Shown: positions 7,744 through 16,135 of the stretch, in pieces | How the letters are laid out: the number at the start of each line of letters is the position of its first letter | How positions within the stretch are numbered: position 1 is the stretch's first letter | Source: Prorocentrum cordatum | Taxonomy: Eukaryota > Sar > Dinophyceae > Prorocentrales > Prorocentraceae | NCBI GenBank assembly: GCA_963575745.1 | Contig: CAUYUJ010021693.1 | Span: 384,768 to 444,767, forward strand | DNA: 60,000 nt | Direction: 5' to 3' | Position numbers and translations under genes: made by a program | The notes under the pieces: model-generated | Databases searched by the model: none | Told to the model about the DNA's origin: nothing | The model's input: only the letters and a program-made list of their open reading frames with translations

Positions 7744-10062
7744 TTATGTTGGCGCTGTCGCCATCTCTGGGCCTGCCGGGTGCGCTGTTGAACCGAGGCC
7801 TGAGGTGGCTGACGGTCTCGCGGCGCTGGCTTGCGTGCCTGCAGCGTCGGTCGCGGGGTTTACCCGGCTGCGGCTTCTGCGCTCGTTAGCACCTGGAGGG
7901 TCGACGGGCCTGTCCCCCGCGTCTGTGGTTCTGGCTGCCTGGAAGCCTCCTCTCCGCCCCCGAGTCACTCTACCAGGATCGTGGCGTTGCCGCTCTTCCC
8001 AGTGGAGGTTTGAGAGCCTGTTGATCAGGGCGCCCAGGGCGTTGGTGACATTTTCTGGGATGGGATGCGCAGTAGCGGCGTCCACATCGACGCCTCTAGA
8101 TCCAGGGACCTCGAGCCATGGCTGGCGTGCCGAGTAAGTGGCATCGGGTTCGGGCGCGAGCCATTGTGTGAACGGGAGCTGTCTTCTGACCTCCTCTCGG
8201 ATTCCGAGCTCACGGATGGGCTGCCACACGTGGTCACGGTCCAGGTTTCTCGGGTTGGCGAGCTGCAGGATCCAGATTGCAGCGAACATGTCCCAGTTGT
8301 ACCTCTGTATGGGCCGGCCTTCCAAGTGCCTTCGAATTCCGAGCGCGATCCGGCGCTGCACGCCCCGGGCCATGTCGTGGACCAACTGCTCAGGGACAAC
8401 TGCAACGAAACTACCCAACATGCCTCGCGCGATTCCTACGGCATCCTCGTCTGCTCGTACCAGGTCGCCCGGGGAGAGTCTGCATGTGCTCACGAGGACC
8501 TCGGCCAGCTCTGGGAAGTGCGTGGGCCTGGTCGGACCAGGGAGTGGGTTAAGGGAGGCGGTGGTGCGTCTGGGGATAGGTTGCTGAGTGGGTACGTTGA
8601 CCTGCAATCCCACGGAGGCGGGGGATGGGGTCACCGCGGGAGTGGAGTCCAGGCGTGCCACGTGTATTGGGCCAGCGGCCAGTTGTAGCTTCAGCCTGGC
8701 TTGTGGTCTGTCTGCACGTCTTGCGGCTGCTCTAATGTCTGCATCTGCGGGGAGGAGTATCGTCACCCAAGTAGGGACTGAGGTGAAGAGGAAGCCTGCC
8801 TCGCCGCTAATGGTAAGCTCTACTGCTCCCCCTGCAGCCACTGCCGCGAGCAGGTATTCCCCAGGCTGAAGGACAGTCTCGTAGTCCCGCAGGCCTTCTC
8901 CGAGGTACTCGCTGGGTATCGTGTTGGGTGCGTTCCTGCTCATTGCCCTGGCGTTGTCTCGTAGCCAGTCGTCTGTGATGACAGGTGGGGCGGCCCTGGT
9001 GTTGGCTGGGTGTGAGGTTCCGTTCGGGCCGTCTGGTAGTGGCCAGAGTCGAGTTAGTATCTGCGCATTCGCCGAGCCCACAGCCGCTGAATAGAGCCGA
9101 AGCGCACTGTGCCCAGGGAGCCAATCATCCGGGCGCATACCACGTAGGCGTACTTCTCCGAGCTGGGCGCCGTGCCTATCCATCGTGGTGATTTCGAATA
9201 TTTGGGGCTGTATGGCGCGCCTGGGGGCTTGTCGGACGGAGGTGCTGGCCAGGGCGTCCACGTGCTCCTGCTGTTCTCTGGAGACGGCGGCCGCTCTGTG
9301 CATAGGATCCCTGCTCGGCGTCGCAGGGGAGATCCTGACTGTCTGGGCGCCGATCACTATGCAGCTGGTGCCGACAAAAGCCGCAGCCATGGCGTCTGCC
9401 GCCGCCAGGCGTATGCGGACTTGCGTCATGCACCTATAGTCCGAGACGTCGGGGAACCAGGCGTACACAGTGGAGACTTGCTCGACGGTGTCGGGTCCGG
9501 TGGTGGCCTCTACGGCTTGCATGACGTCAGCAGGCCGTGTCTGTCCCATGTCAGCCAGGTTCCACCGCAGGTGGAAGCCGTCCTCGGGGTCGGAGAGGCG
9601 AACAAAAGAGGGTCCGCCGTCCCAGGGTCCTTCCAAGAGGATGCGGCGTGGTCCCAGGGCTGGTGAGGAGGATCCATCTCCAAATATACGCGGGAGCTCA
9701 TCGCGAAGGTGCCTCAGGACAGGGGCGGCGATCCTCTCGGGAGTAGCTGGGAGGAGTAGTTCCACGGCCCATGCCCCCGTGTGTCGCATGGCCCCAGCTG
9801 TCGCAGAAGCTATGGCGTGAGCCAAGCATACTGCTCTGGGGGGGACAGGGATGTACACTGAGTCGCTCGTCTCGTGGGTTCTCCAGATGCACGCAGTCGG
9901 GTGGGCCAGCGTGGTAATTTGGGCTGCCGCCTGTAGGTTGTCCAGTGGGGCATGTAGGCCGTCATCTCCGGTCATGGGTCTCGCTGCCCGACAGCGAAGT
10001 ACATGGTGGAAGAGCATCTCGAGTCCTTGGTGCCTTAGCAATTCGCCCCTGGGGAGCTGCAC
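7744..10062 (-). CDS. Element 1, large unrecognised region (772-codon open frame)
   Basis: This is a compositionally normal, apparently globular protein region with no family I recognise. Ordered blocks include AWAVELLLPATPERIAAPVL, GEYLLAAVAAGGAVELTISG, and a W-rich part (RYNWDMFAAIWILQL). The last ~80 residues become Arg/Pro/Ala-rich. The frame is open upstream of the first Met to the 4-bp duplication at 10,104. It ends at a TAA at 7,744 that is in frame with the next long ORF. In the second copy (58,339-60,000) that TAA is a GTG valine codon and the two regions are one protein, so the stop is a lesion of this copy. By eye, protein identity between copies is about 85-90% over the ordered part. 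Confidence 0.55.
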   Translation of the reverse strand: MQLPRGELLRHQGLEMLFHHVLRCRAARPMTGDDGLHAPLDNLQAAAQITTLAHPTACIWRTHETSDSVYIPVPPRAVCLAHAIASATAGAMRHTGAWAVELLLPATPERIAAPVLRHLRDELPRIFGDGSSSPALGPRRILLEGPWDGGPSFVRLSDPEDGFHLRWNLADMGQTRPADVMQAVEATTGPDTVEQVSTVYAWFPDVSDYRCMTQVRIRLAAADAMAAAFVGTSCIVIGAQTVRISPATPSRDPMHRAAAVSREQQEHVDALASTSVRQAPRRAIQPQIFEITTMDRHGAQLGEVRLRGMRPDDWLPGHSALRLYSAAVGSANAQILTRLWPLPDGPNGTSHPANTRAAPPVITDDWLRDNARAMSRNAPNTIPSEYLGEGLRDYETVLQPGEYLLAAVAAGGAVELTISGEAGFLFTSVPTWVTILLPADADIRAAARRADRPQARLKLQLAAGPIHVARLDSTPAVTPSPASVGLQVNVPTQQPIPRRTTASLNPLPGPTRPTHFPELAEVLVSTCRLSPGDLVRADEDAVGIARGMLGSFVAVVPEQLVHDMARGVQRRIALGIRRHLEGRPIQRYNWDMFAAIWILQLANPRNLDRDHVWQPIRELGIREEVRRQLPFTQWLAPEPDATYSARQPWLEVPGSRGVDVDAATAHPIPENVTNALGALINRLSNLHWEERQRHDPGRVTRGRRGGFQAARTTDAGDRPVDPPGANERRSRSRVNPATDAAGTQASAARPSATSGLGSTAHPAGPEMATAPT

Positions 10063-10103
10063 TCTCGTGGTGACCCACTCGGCTGTAACCGTACCGTTGA
10101 TGG

Positions 10104-10534
10104 ATTGATTGTCTCAGCTCTTCCTTCCACCGCATGATCTGCGCGACGACGCCGTCGTTGCCGCTCTCAGGGGTTAATGCGTGTAGGGCGTCGGAGGTGT
10201 CTCCAGATCTCCCCCCCCAGTGTACGACTATAGACGGGGGCAGAATTGTGCGAATTGTCCTACCTGCTATGTCGAATTGCGCCGCAAACAACTGCTGCAT
10301 CGGCGGGCTGGGCTTGCAGGTTCGATAGGGGTAGCCAATCGGGACGAGGTGAGTGATCTTGCTGGTCGCTCTGTACCCCCACTGCGCGTTTGCCAGGGTC
10401 ACGAGCTCGATGGGGCCCGGTCCCCCAGGGGATGACACTCCCTCGGTGGCCAGGGCGAGGACACAGCACGGGCATCCCGCTGAAGAAGCTGCCGCCAGGG
10501 CGGCGTCCATCTGTGCAGCTTGCGCATCTACCAT
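10104..10534 (-). pseudogene. Element 1, continuation of the RING frame to a 4-bp duplication
   Basis: This stretch is in the same frame as the RING region and is separated from it only by the stop at 10,592. It contains a small Cys-rich patch (SAGCPCCVLALA) and an ordered stretch (ANAQWGYRATSK). The frame then changes at the tandem ATTGATTG (plus strand, 10,104-10,111). Counting one ATTG instead of two would carry ELRQSI directly into NGTVTAEWVTTRVQ of the next frame. The lesion therefore appears to be a simple 4-bp duplication. Function is not recognised. Confidence 0.45.
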
Positions 10535-10591
10535 GAGGATCGTTGGGACGGCGCTCCCAGGGGACTGATCTCTGCGCTCCGTGACCAGGGC

Positions 10592-13321
10592 TTAGATCTG
10601 CTCCCAAGCGTCGGGGCCAGCGAGGGCAAATGTGACCCCAGTTTCATCGGCGACTCGATCGCCAACGTACGCAGTTCTGGAGACTACCAGATCGGCTGCA
10701 ATGTCTCGGACCGCCGTGGTTAGTAGGCTCACAGGGAACCGCAGTGGCCCTCTCTTTCTGGGTTCGTCCTCGGGAGGATTCCGTCCGAGAAATAAGGCCC
10801 ATCTTCCAAATGTGATCCGCGGAGCTTGTCGCATCCTGTCGGCCCTGCTGGTGGGGCCGGGAGGTCCTGCTGGCAGAGGTGATCCAGGGCTTTGCGAGCT
10901 GTTTTGCGTATCATCAGGGTCCGGGCCGGCTCCGCCGTCGGGCGGGGCTCCGTCCACATCCATTGGGGCTTGCTCCCTCTCCTGTGTGGATCTCCTCTCG
11001 CTCACATGCTCGTGGATTCTGCGCATGTCCGCAAACGTGACATATGTGTGGGGCCGTCGAATCGATAGCGTCTGCGCTCTAAGGCAGTCCAGGTCTGGGG
11101 CCAAATGCCTGACCGCTTCGGCTAGCTCGTGTAGTCCCAGGAACGGCTGCAGCGGGGCTAGGGCACCGTCCCGTAGTTGCAGCAGGTCTGGTGGTACCGA
11201 CACGGCAGCGGCGTCGGCGTCGCAGACTCGCCCTGGCAGTCTAACGGTGATGCTACCTCTGTCGTTCGAGCGGCAGTTGGGGCAGTTTACTGGGAAGCAT
11301 CTTCCGTAGGTGTGGGCCTGCGTCGGCTGACTCACCCTCCACTGACTCAGACACTCGGCATGGAACAAATGGCCGCATGGCATCAGGACTTCCGCAGTGC
11401 CCAGAATGTTTTCGCTGCAGATCATGCATAGGGGGGCTCCTTCGTCAAGGTCCCAGGAGGGGACCTCTACAGCGTCCATGTTCTCTGGGGGAAGTCTGGC
11501 ATTGTCTCCGGGGGGGTGGCCGATGCGGGAAAGGCCGTCTCCCAGACTCTCGATGAGAGCTCTGGCGGAGACGCTCGCGTCGAGATGCGTCAGACAGGCC
11601 GCCTCGCCGAGGTGACTAATGAGGGCCTGGATTTGCAGGTTACTGAGCTCGGAATATGGCGTCAGATTGGCTCCTGGCACCTCCCTGCCGAGACAGGTAA
11701 CCACGTCTTCCGGCGTGTGCATCTCGGCTCTCGTCATCCACCGGTAGAGTAAGTCGTAAGGCCGGGAGTCCAGCGCTCGCACAATCAGCACTGGCCTCAG
11801 GAGGGGGAAGTAGTGTGGTGCCAGGCAGAGCCACAGGGCTTTGGAGATCCAGGAGCCTGGTTGCCCATTAGCTCTGTGGTCTAGTAACATGCTCTGAGCG
11901 AGGCACTGCGCCTGGTCGCCATTGACGGAGGTTCTTCCTTCGGAGGCGGGCATGGTTCCCCTGCCTGCGCCCTCCTCGTCCCGCTGTCTGGCGTCTACCG
12001 TGCGGATGATTCTGTCCAGGTGCTCTTCTCTCGTGCTGCCTGGTGGTAGTCTGCCCTGGGGGATGGCAACATTCGCTCGATTGAGCAGTTGTCGTATGTC
12101 CGCGTGCCAGGGGGTGGTTGTGCTCACAGCTTCCTCAGCCGCGGCCTCTGTTCCGAGCCGTGCCCTTCCTACCTGCGTAGACCATTGGTTCCTTGGATTC
12201 GTTCTCTGCTCGGTCCTGGCCTGCTCCGCTCGCACCCTCGCTCCCGCTTCTACTGCCTGCCGATCCCCTGACAGGATGGCTGTCTGAAGGGAGCCACTCG
12301 CGTCTAGTTGCTCCATCATCCACTCCTGAAGCCGCGGCGCAATGTAGCTGCCCGCTTCGGGTGCCTCAAGCGTGGATCCAGTGGCCCTGGAGGATGTGTC
12401 TGCCTCTGACGCAAGGACTACCTGGGCGCCCCTGTATGAGAGGGCGTCTCGCGCTCTCCACCATGTGGCTGCCTGGTTGATGATATTGGTATTGATATTG
12501 GTGGACCTAAACGCCTGCTCGAGCACGATGCGACCCCTGTCTGCGGCGGTGCCCCATATGAAGGGGACCAGGATCCGGCTCCACCGCATGCCTGGGGTGA
12601 CGGAGTTACTGGCCACCATCCTCCTGATTCGGTGCACCTCGTCGACGAACGCTTCTCGCTGGGACCGCTCAGCGGGGGAATGGCCTTGCACGGGATCGGG
12701 GGGAGGTCTGTAGAGGGCTGTTTCTCTGCCTCTATCTCCGCTGGTGGAGCTTCTTCCGCCGCGCCAGGGGCCGCCCACGTCCATGGGGGCGTATCCGCCG
12801 CTGGTTCGCTCCGCGTGTTCGTGGTCATGGATACCACTGTCTGACTCTAGGCGTCGGATGACGGCGTCTGCAACGAGGTTTCCCAGGGGGGGTCCTTGCC
12901 CCATTTGGGCATGTAGTGGGCGCCAGTCGGTGCGTGCTGCAGCCTGTAGCGCTCCTCTCATAACCTCAGCTGCCTGGGCGTGTGGGCTGTCTCTGGTGTG
13001 CCACCAGCGTCTGCTGAGGTCCACGTCGTTTCGTGTGTCGCTTATTGCTCGGTCCAGGTGGTCACCGCCGATGGTGGTGTTTAGCCAGCGCAGATCGTCC
13101 AGGTTTACCACAGTGGTCGGTCCTATCGTGATCGTCGCGGTTGGCCTGCTCATTGGGGGACCCCTCCAGTGCGGCGGTGGGTGCGCGTTCGGGTCTTCGT
13201 GATAAAACTGCGGCGGGAACCAGCCGTCCAATCGTCCCTCTGGGCAAGTCCTCAGGAAGCGGCGTATTTTTCTGGCAGGCATTAAGGGCCCAGGAGTCTG
13301 GCGCGGAGCAAAGTAGGGCAA
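10592..13321 (-). CDS. Element 1, RING-H2 finger protein region (909-codon open frame)
   Basis: Residues 632-683 (11,273-11,428) form a RING-H2 finger. C632-x2-C635, C649-x-H651, H654-x2-C657 and C680-x2-C683 are all present, with the characteristic MPCGHLFHAEC core and a 22-residue spacer before the last CxxC. RING-H2 fingers normally act as E3 ubiquitin ligases by recruiting an E2. The ~630 residues before it include a helical, Arg/Ala/Asp-rich region (HLDRIIRTVDAR and surroundings) without a recognised domain. After the RING the chain is acidic and Pro-rich, then ordered again up to a stop at 10,592. The same frame stays open below that stop to about 10,112, so the stop is probably a lesion. 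A RING in this position is unusual for a retroelement; a host E3 gene lying upstream is the alternative. Confidence 0.6.
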   Translation of the reverse strand: MPYFAPRQTPGPLMPARKIRRFLRTCPEGRLDGWFPPQFYHEDPNAHPPPHWRGPPMSRPTATITIGPTTVVNLDDLRWLNTTIGGDHLDRAISDTRNDVDLSRRWWHTRDSPHAQAAEVMRGALQAAARTDWRPLHAQMGQGPPLGNLVADAVIRRLESDSGIHDHEHAERTSGGYAPMDVGGPWRGGRSSTSGDRGRETALYRPPPDPVQGHSPAERSQREAFVDEVHRIRRMVASNSVTPGMRWSRILVPFIWGTAADRGRIVLEQAFRSTNINTNIINQAATWWRARDALSYRGAQVVLASEADTSSRATGSTLEAPEAGSYIAPRLQEWMMEQLDASGSLQTAILSGDRQAVEAGARVRAEQARTEQRTNPRNQWSTQVGRARLGTEAAAEEAVSTTTPWHADIRQLLNRANVAIPQGRLPPGSTREEHLDRIIRTVDARQRDEEGAGRGTMPASEGRTSVNGDQAQCLAQSMLLDHRANGQPGSWISKALWLCLAPHYFPLLRPVLIVRALDSRPYDLLYRWMTRAEMHTPEDVVTCLGREVPGANLTPYSELSNLQIQALISHLGEAACLTHLDASVSARALIESLGDGLSRIGHPPGDNARLPPENMDAVEVPSWDLDEGAPLCMICSENILGTAEVLMPCGHLFHAECLSQWRVSQPTQAHTYGRCFPVNCPNCRSNDRGSITVRLPGRVCDADAAAVSVPPDLLQLRDGALAPLQPFLGLHELAEAVRHLAPDLDCLRAQTLSIRRPHTYVTFADMRRIHEHVSERRSTQEREQAPMDVDGAPPDGGAGPDPDDTQNSSQSPGSPLPAGPPGPTSRADRMRQAPRITFGRWALFLGRNPPEDEPRKRGPLRFPVSLLTTAVRDIAADLVVSRTAYVGDRVADETGVTFALAGPDAWEQI
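11273..11428 (-). other. RING-H2 zinc finger domain
   Basis: All eight metal ligands are visible in one uninterrupted frame: CMIC, then CGHLFHAEC, then NCPNC. The spacing is C-x2-C-x13-C-x-H-x2-H-x2-C-x22-C-x2-C. The long penultimate loop (22 residues) exceeds that of most RING-H2 domains but lies inside the known range of variation. No ligand is lost, although the surrounding element has many frame breaks. Confidence 0.8.
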
Positions 13322-16133
13322 GGGAGACCACTGCTGTGCGCAGTGCCGTCGTTGGCCCAGATCTCAGCCAACCCGGAGGCTTGGGCCACCATGTGTCTCC
13401 AGGCTCCAAGGAGTTCGCCCACGAGCCAGGTCGGGGTGAAATCAGCGGGGCCCGGTTGAGCTGGGGAGTAGAGGTGCTCTGCGATTGGGGCATGCCGCAT
13501 GCCTGCCCTGACCAGCTGTCGCAGCAAGGTGCTATCAAGAAGGTCGAGTGCGTGCCTGTTGAGTGGCTGTTCCGTGTCGGCGCTGGGGTGAACCTGGTGG
13601 GGGTCGCCCGATTGCCGCTCGCCCCCGTTATAGCTCCACGGGTTGGCCAACCTCTGGCAGGTGATGCAGCGTCGGCCCGTAGGGTCTCGAAGCATCCACG
13701 ACCCGCAGAAGTCGCACCGTTGAGTCGGGCAAAAGAAGTCCTGTAGCAGCAGGCGGCGCGCTGTGGTGGACCAGGGCCATGCGTTGTCATTACGGTCGCC
13801 ACTTGGATCGCTACCCCAGGGATGCCCATTGAGCTGGCCGTTACTCCTGTTAGGGCTGGCTCTGCCCACGGTACTGGGCCTCTACCTGCTCGTCGTCTCG
13901 AGTGCACATCGTCCCCAACCCGCTCGAGATTACCCCTCCTGATGGCCCACTGTCTGATGTCCCCGTGGTCCGGAAAGTGAACTGTGTTTTGCCTGCGCTC
14001 ATGGATTAGGACTCTATGCGCGCGCGCCCTGGTTTCGTCGTCCATGGGGTCCTGGGTGCCATATGGTCGGTTAGGGCCGCTACTGTGCGAGGGCACATTG
14101 TCACCGGGGGACCTGGTGGGCGAGAGCATGCTGTCTGTGTCGTATCCATTCGGAAGTTCCATACCTATGTCGCAGTGGTGTGCTGCAGTCGCCATGGCGG
14201 CGTACTCGAGACGCGCTAGTTGCCTTTCCGCTACGGAGGGATCATCAGCGTCCAGTCTTGCCCTCCTTATACTGGGGTCACGGGTGATACTCGCGAAGCG
14301 GAAGGCTAGCTCTTGCGTCGGGTCTGGTTGCGTACCCCCGAGGCGTCCTTCGTGGTCTCCTCCCGTGACTGACCAGACTAGCCAGGAGAGGTCCAAGATG
14401 GCGAGGGTTGGTGCCGAGGTGGCTCGTTGCGATCCGAGCCCAGGGAGGAGAGCCTCGGTTGGAACCGCACGCAGGGGGCTGCCTACCCGTATGCCTGGAT
14501 GACCAGGGCGGTGCCCCCTCCACGCGTGGTGCGTGAGGAGCTCCAGGTTCCTGGTTTCGCGCGGCGTCCTCGGTGCCCCTCGATCGGGAATTTCACGCCA
14601 GGGGCCGTCGATACGCACTAGGTGGCGACGGAGGGCATTCGTGGTGCCGTCCCTGCCAGTGACCCTAGCGTCCGCAACGCGCGGCCCACGCATGGGTCCG
14701 TCAGCCTCCCGACTGGCTGCCCAGTCTGCGTTCGTGTGCCCAGTGGCGTCCATCCATCGAGCGTGCAGGTCGGTTGCGTACTGCCCCCTATCTCTATGGG
14801 CTTGGCTGGTGTCATCCTCGGCGTCCGAGGGTGCGCCCTGGTTTTCCCTCCGCAGTTCCTCCTCCAGGGCTAGGTCAAGAGAGGGGCAGGGGAGCGGGGC
14901 GGGCGTAGCGGGCGTTCTGGGAGCCGCGCGCCTCAACACGAATGGAGAACCGTTGGCAGTCCTGATGAGAGGCCCCCGGTCCAGTCCCTGGGACGGGTCT
15001 TCGCAGCCGTGGCCACTACCGCCCAGAAGGCCGTCTGGATGCTCTAGCCCAGGGGGTGAGTCGGGAGAGGAGTGGATGGGAGGGGAGCGGGTAGGCGAGG
15101 AAAGGGAGACGCAGGGCGATCCCGCGACGACGATCGGAGGTCCGATGTGATCGATCAGATCGACCAGGGAGCCTGTCACGCCGGCGGGGTCTGTGGAGAC
15201 CCTGCTGGCATCGGGCGTGCGGAGTCGGCCCGCGGACACCGCCGTCGTCGTTCCCAGGGAGGGTTGGTCGCGGCCGGTCGTTTCAACATTATCAGCGGGA
15301 CGTGCCGCTCTGCAACCCCTGTCGCCCAACCCAACTGTCTCCTGCTCGCTTCTTCCTGGCTGAAGGCCAGTCCCGTCGGTGAGGTTAGCGGCGTGGGAGC
15401 TGGGCGCTGCTGCTGTAGCGGTGTCCATGTCTCCAGGGAGGGGAGCGGCGGTGTCATGGCGGCAGCCGAATGATCCGCTTGCACCGCTGGCTGCGCCAGC
15501 CGCGCGGCCCTCGATGCGTCTCCTCTGGGACGGCCCCGTTGCGGAGCCCGTCTCCTCCATGACTGCGTCGGCGGGGTCGGTCGGTCGTCCGCAGCTGGCT
15601 TGGGGGTCCACCTGGTGGGGGAGGCCCTGAGTGGATGCACCAGGGATGGCAGGAGGGTCGGTGTCGTCGCCGCTCGTGGTCACAGCTTCTGCGGCGCTCT
15701 CGGCGTCCACTGGCGCTGTCTCTGGTTCTCGAGCTGAAGGCTCGTCACTTCTGAGATTGCCCGATACGCCTTGGAGCCTCGAGCTGAAGGCTCGTCCCGC
15801 GTGAGAATCCCGAGCTGAAGGCCCGTCCCGTCTGCGACTGTCCGACTGGGGGGCGGGTGGCTGACGGGAGTCCTCGGGATTACGGGAGTGGCCAGGGAGT
15901 TGACTGGTCGCCGCGTCGCCGTCGGCGCCCACCAGTCCGTTTGAAGCATCCCGCGCTGCAGACCCCCCCAAACCTGCTGTCTCGCACGGCGCTCCAAAGG
16001 CTGAAGGCCCATCTTCTGTGTGTACCGCGCTGCTGCATCCAGGGAGGGCGGCGGGCGCGAGGCGACAGCCGTCTAGACGTCGGCTCACGTCTGCGGGGGG
16101 GGTAGGCTGCGCGACTGGGACGGCAGCCTCCAC
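13062..16133 (-). CDS. Element 1, long N-terminal region, largely disordered (1023-codon open frame)
   Basis: No known domain is recognised. The first ~430 codons are low-complexity (Ser, Asp, Gly, Pro, Arg) and hold repeats of the PSA peptide (GPSAFG, GPSARD, EPSARE), visible in DNA as recurrences of GCTGAAGGC around 15,730-16,010. A more ordered part follows (about 14,850-14,030), with aromatic and aliphatic patches. The terminal ~250 codons (below about 13,850) look like out-of-frame reading, because the overlapping frame at 13,282-13,869 gives a cysteine cluster there. The listed start is a GTG and is not a real start; the frame simply continues from the one upstream. Translated from this frame alone the protein would be chimeric. 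Confidence 0.45.
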   Translation of the reverse strand: MEAAVPVAQPTPPADVSRRLDGCRLAPAALPGCSSAVHTEDGPSAFGAPCETAGLGGSAARDASNGLVGADGDAATSQLPGHSRNPEDSRQPPAPQSDSRRRDGPSARDSHAGRAFSSRLQGVSGNLRSDEPSAREPETAPVDAESAAEAVTTSGDDTDPPAIPGASTQGLPHQVDPQASCGRPTDPADAVMEETGSATGPSQRRRIEGRAAGAASGASGSFGCRHDTAAPLPGDMDTATAAAPSSHAANLTDGTGLQPGRSEQETVGLGDRGCRAARPADNVETTGRDQPSLGTTTAVSAGRLRTPDASRVSTDPAGVTGSLVDLIDHIGPPIVVAGSPCVSLSSPTRSPPIHSSPDSPPGLEHPDGLLGGSGHGCEDPSQGLDRGPLIRTANGSPFVLRRAAPRTPATPAPLPCPSLDLALEEELRRENQGAPSDAEDDTSQAHRDRGQYATDLHARWMDATGHTNADWAASREADGPMRGPRVADARVTGRDGTTNALRRHLVRIDGPWREIPDRGAPRTPRETRNLELLTHHAWRGHRPGHPGIRVGSPLRAVPTEALLPGLGSQRATSAPTLAILDLSWLVWSVTGGDHEGRLGGTQPDPTQELAFRFASITRDPSIRRARLDADDPSVAERQLARLEYAAMATAAHHCDIGMELPNGYDTDSMLSPTRSPGDNVPSHSSGPNRPYGTQDPMDDETRARAHRVLIHERRQNTVHFPDHGDIRQWAIRRGNLERVGDDVHSRRRAGRGPVPWAEPALTGVTASSMGIPGVAIQVATVMTTHGPGPPQRAACCYRTSFARLNGATSAGRGCFETLRADAASPARGWPTRGAITGASGNRATPTRFTPAPTRNSHSTGTHSTFLIAPCCDSWSGQACGMPQSQSTSTPQLNRAPLISPRPGSWANSLEPGDTWWPKPPGWLRSGPTTALRTAVVSLALLCSAPDSWALNACQKNTPLPEDLPRGTIGRLVPAAVLSRRPERAPTAALEGSPNEQANRDDHDRTDHCGKPGRSALAKHHHRR
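13282..13869 (-). pseudogene. Element 1, cysteine-cluster segment (putative zinc-binding)
   Basis: This frame overlaps the end of the preceding frame and carries the pattern C-x4-C-x2-C-x12-C-x2-C at residues 47-71 (13,657-13,731): FFCPTQRCDFCGSW, then RRCITCQ. Two CxxC pairs about 12 residues apart are typical of small zinc ribbons. A hydrophobic helical stretch follows (HALDLLDSTLLRQLVRAG). The segment joins the RING-bearing frame near 13,300 by a further frame change. The link to zinc is from family knowledge of CxxC pairs; no specific family is claimed. Confidence 0.5.
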
Positions 16134-16135
16134 GG

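Noticed and set aside
14533-15150. Plus-strand 205-codon frame, and many similar ones opposite element 1
   Set aside because: They are shadows of the minus-strand coding chain caused by high GC at third positions; they have no conserved motifs.
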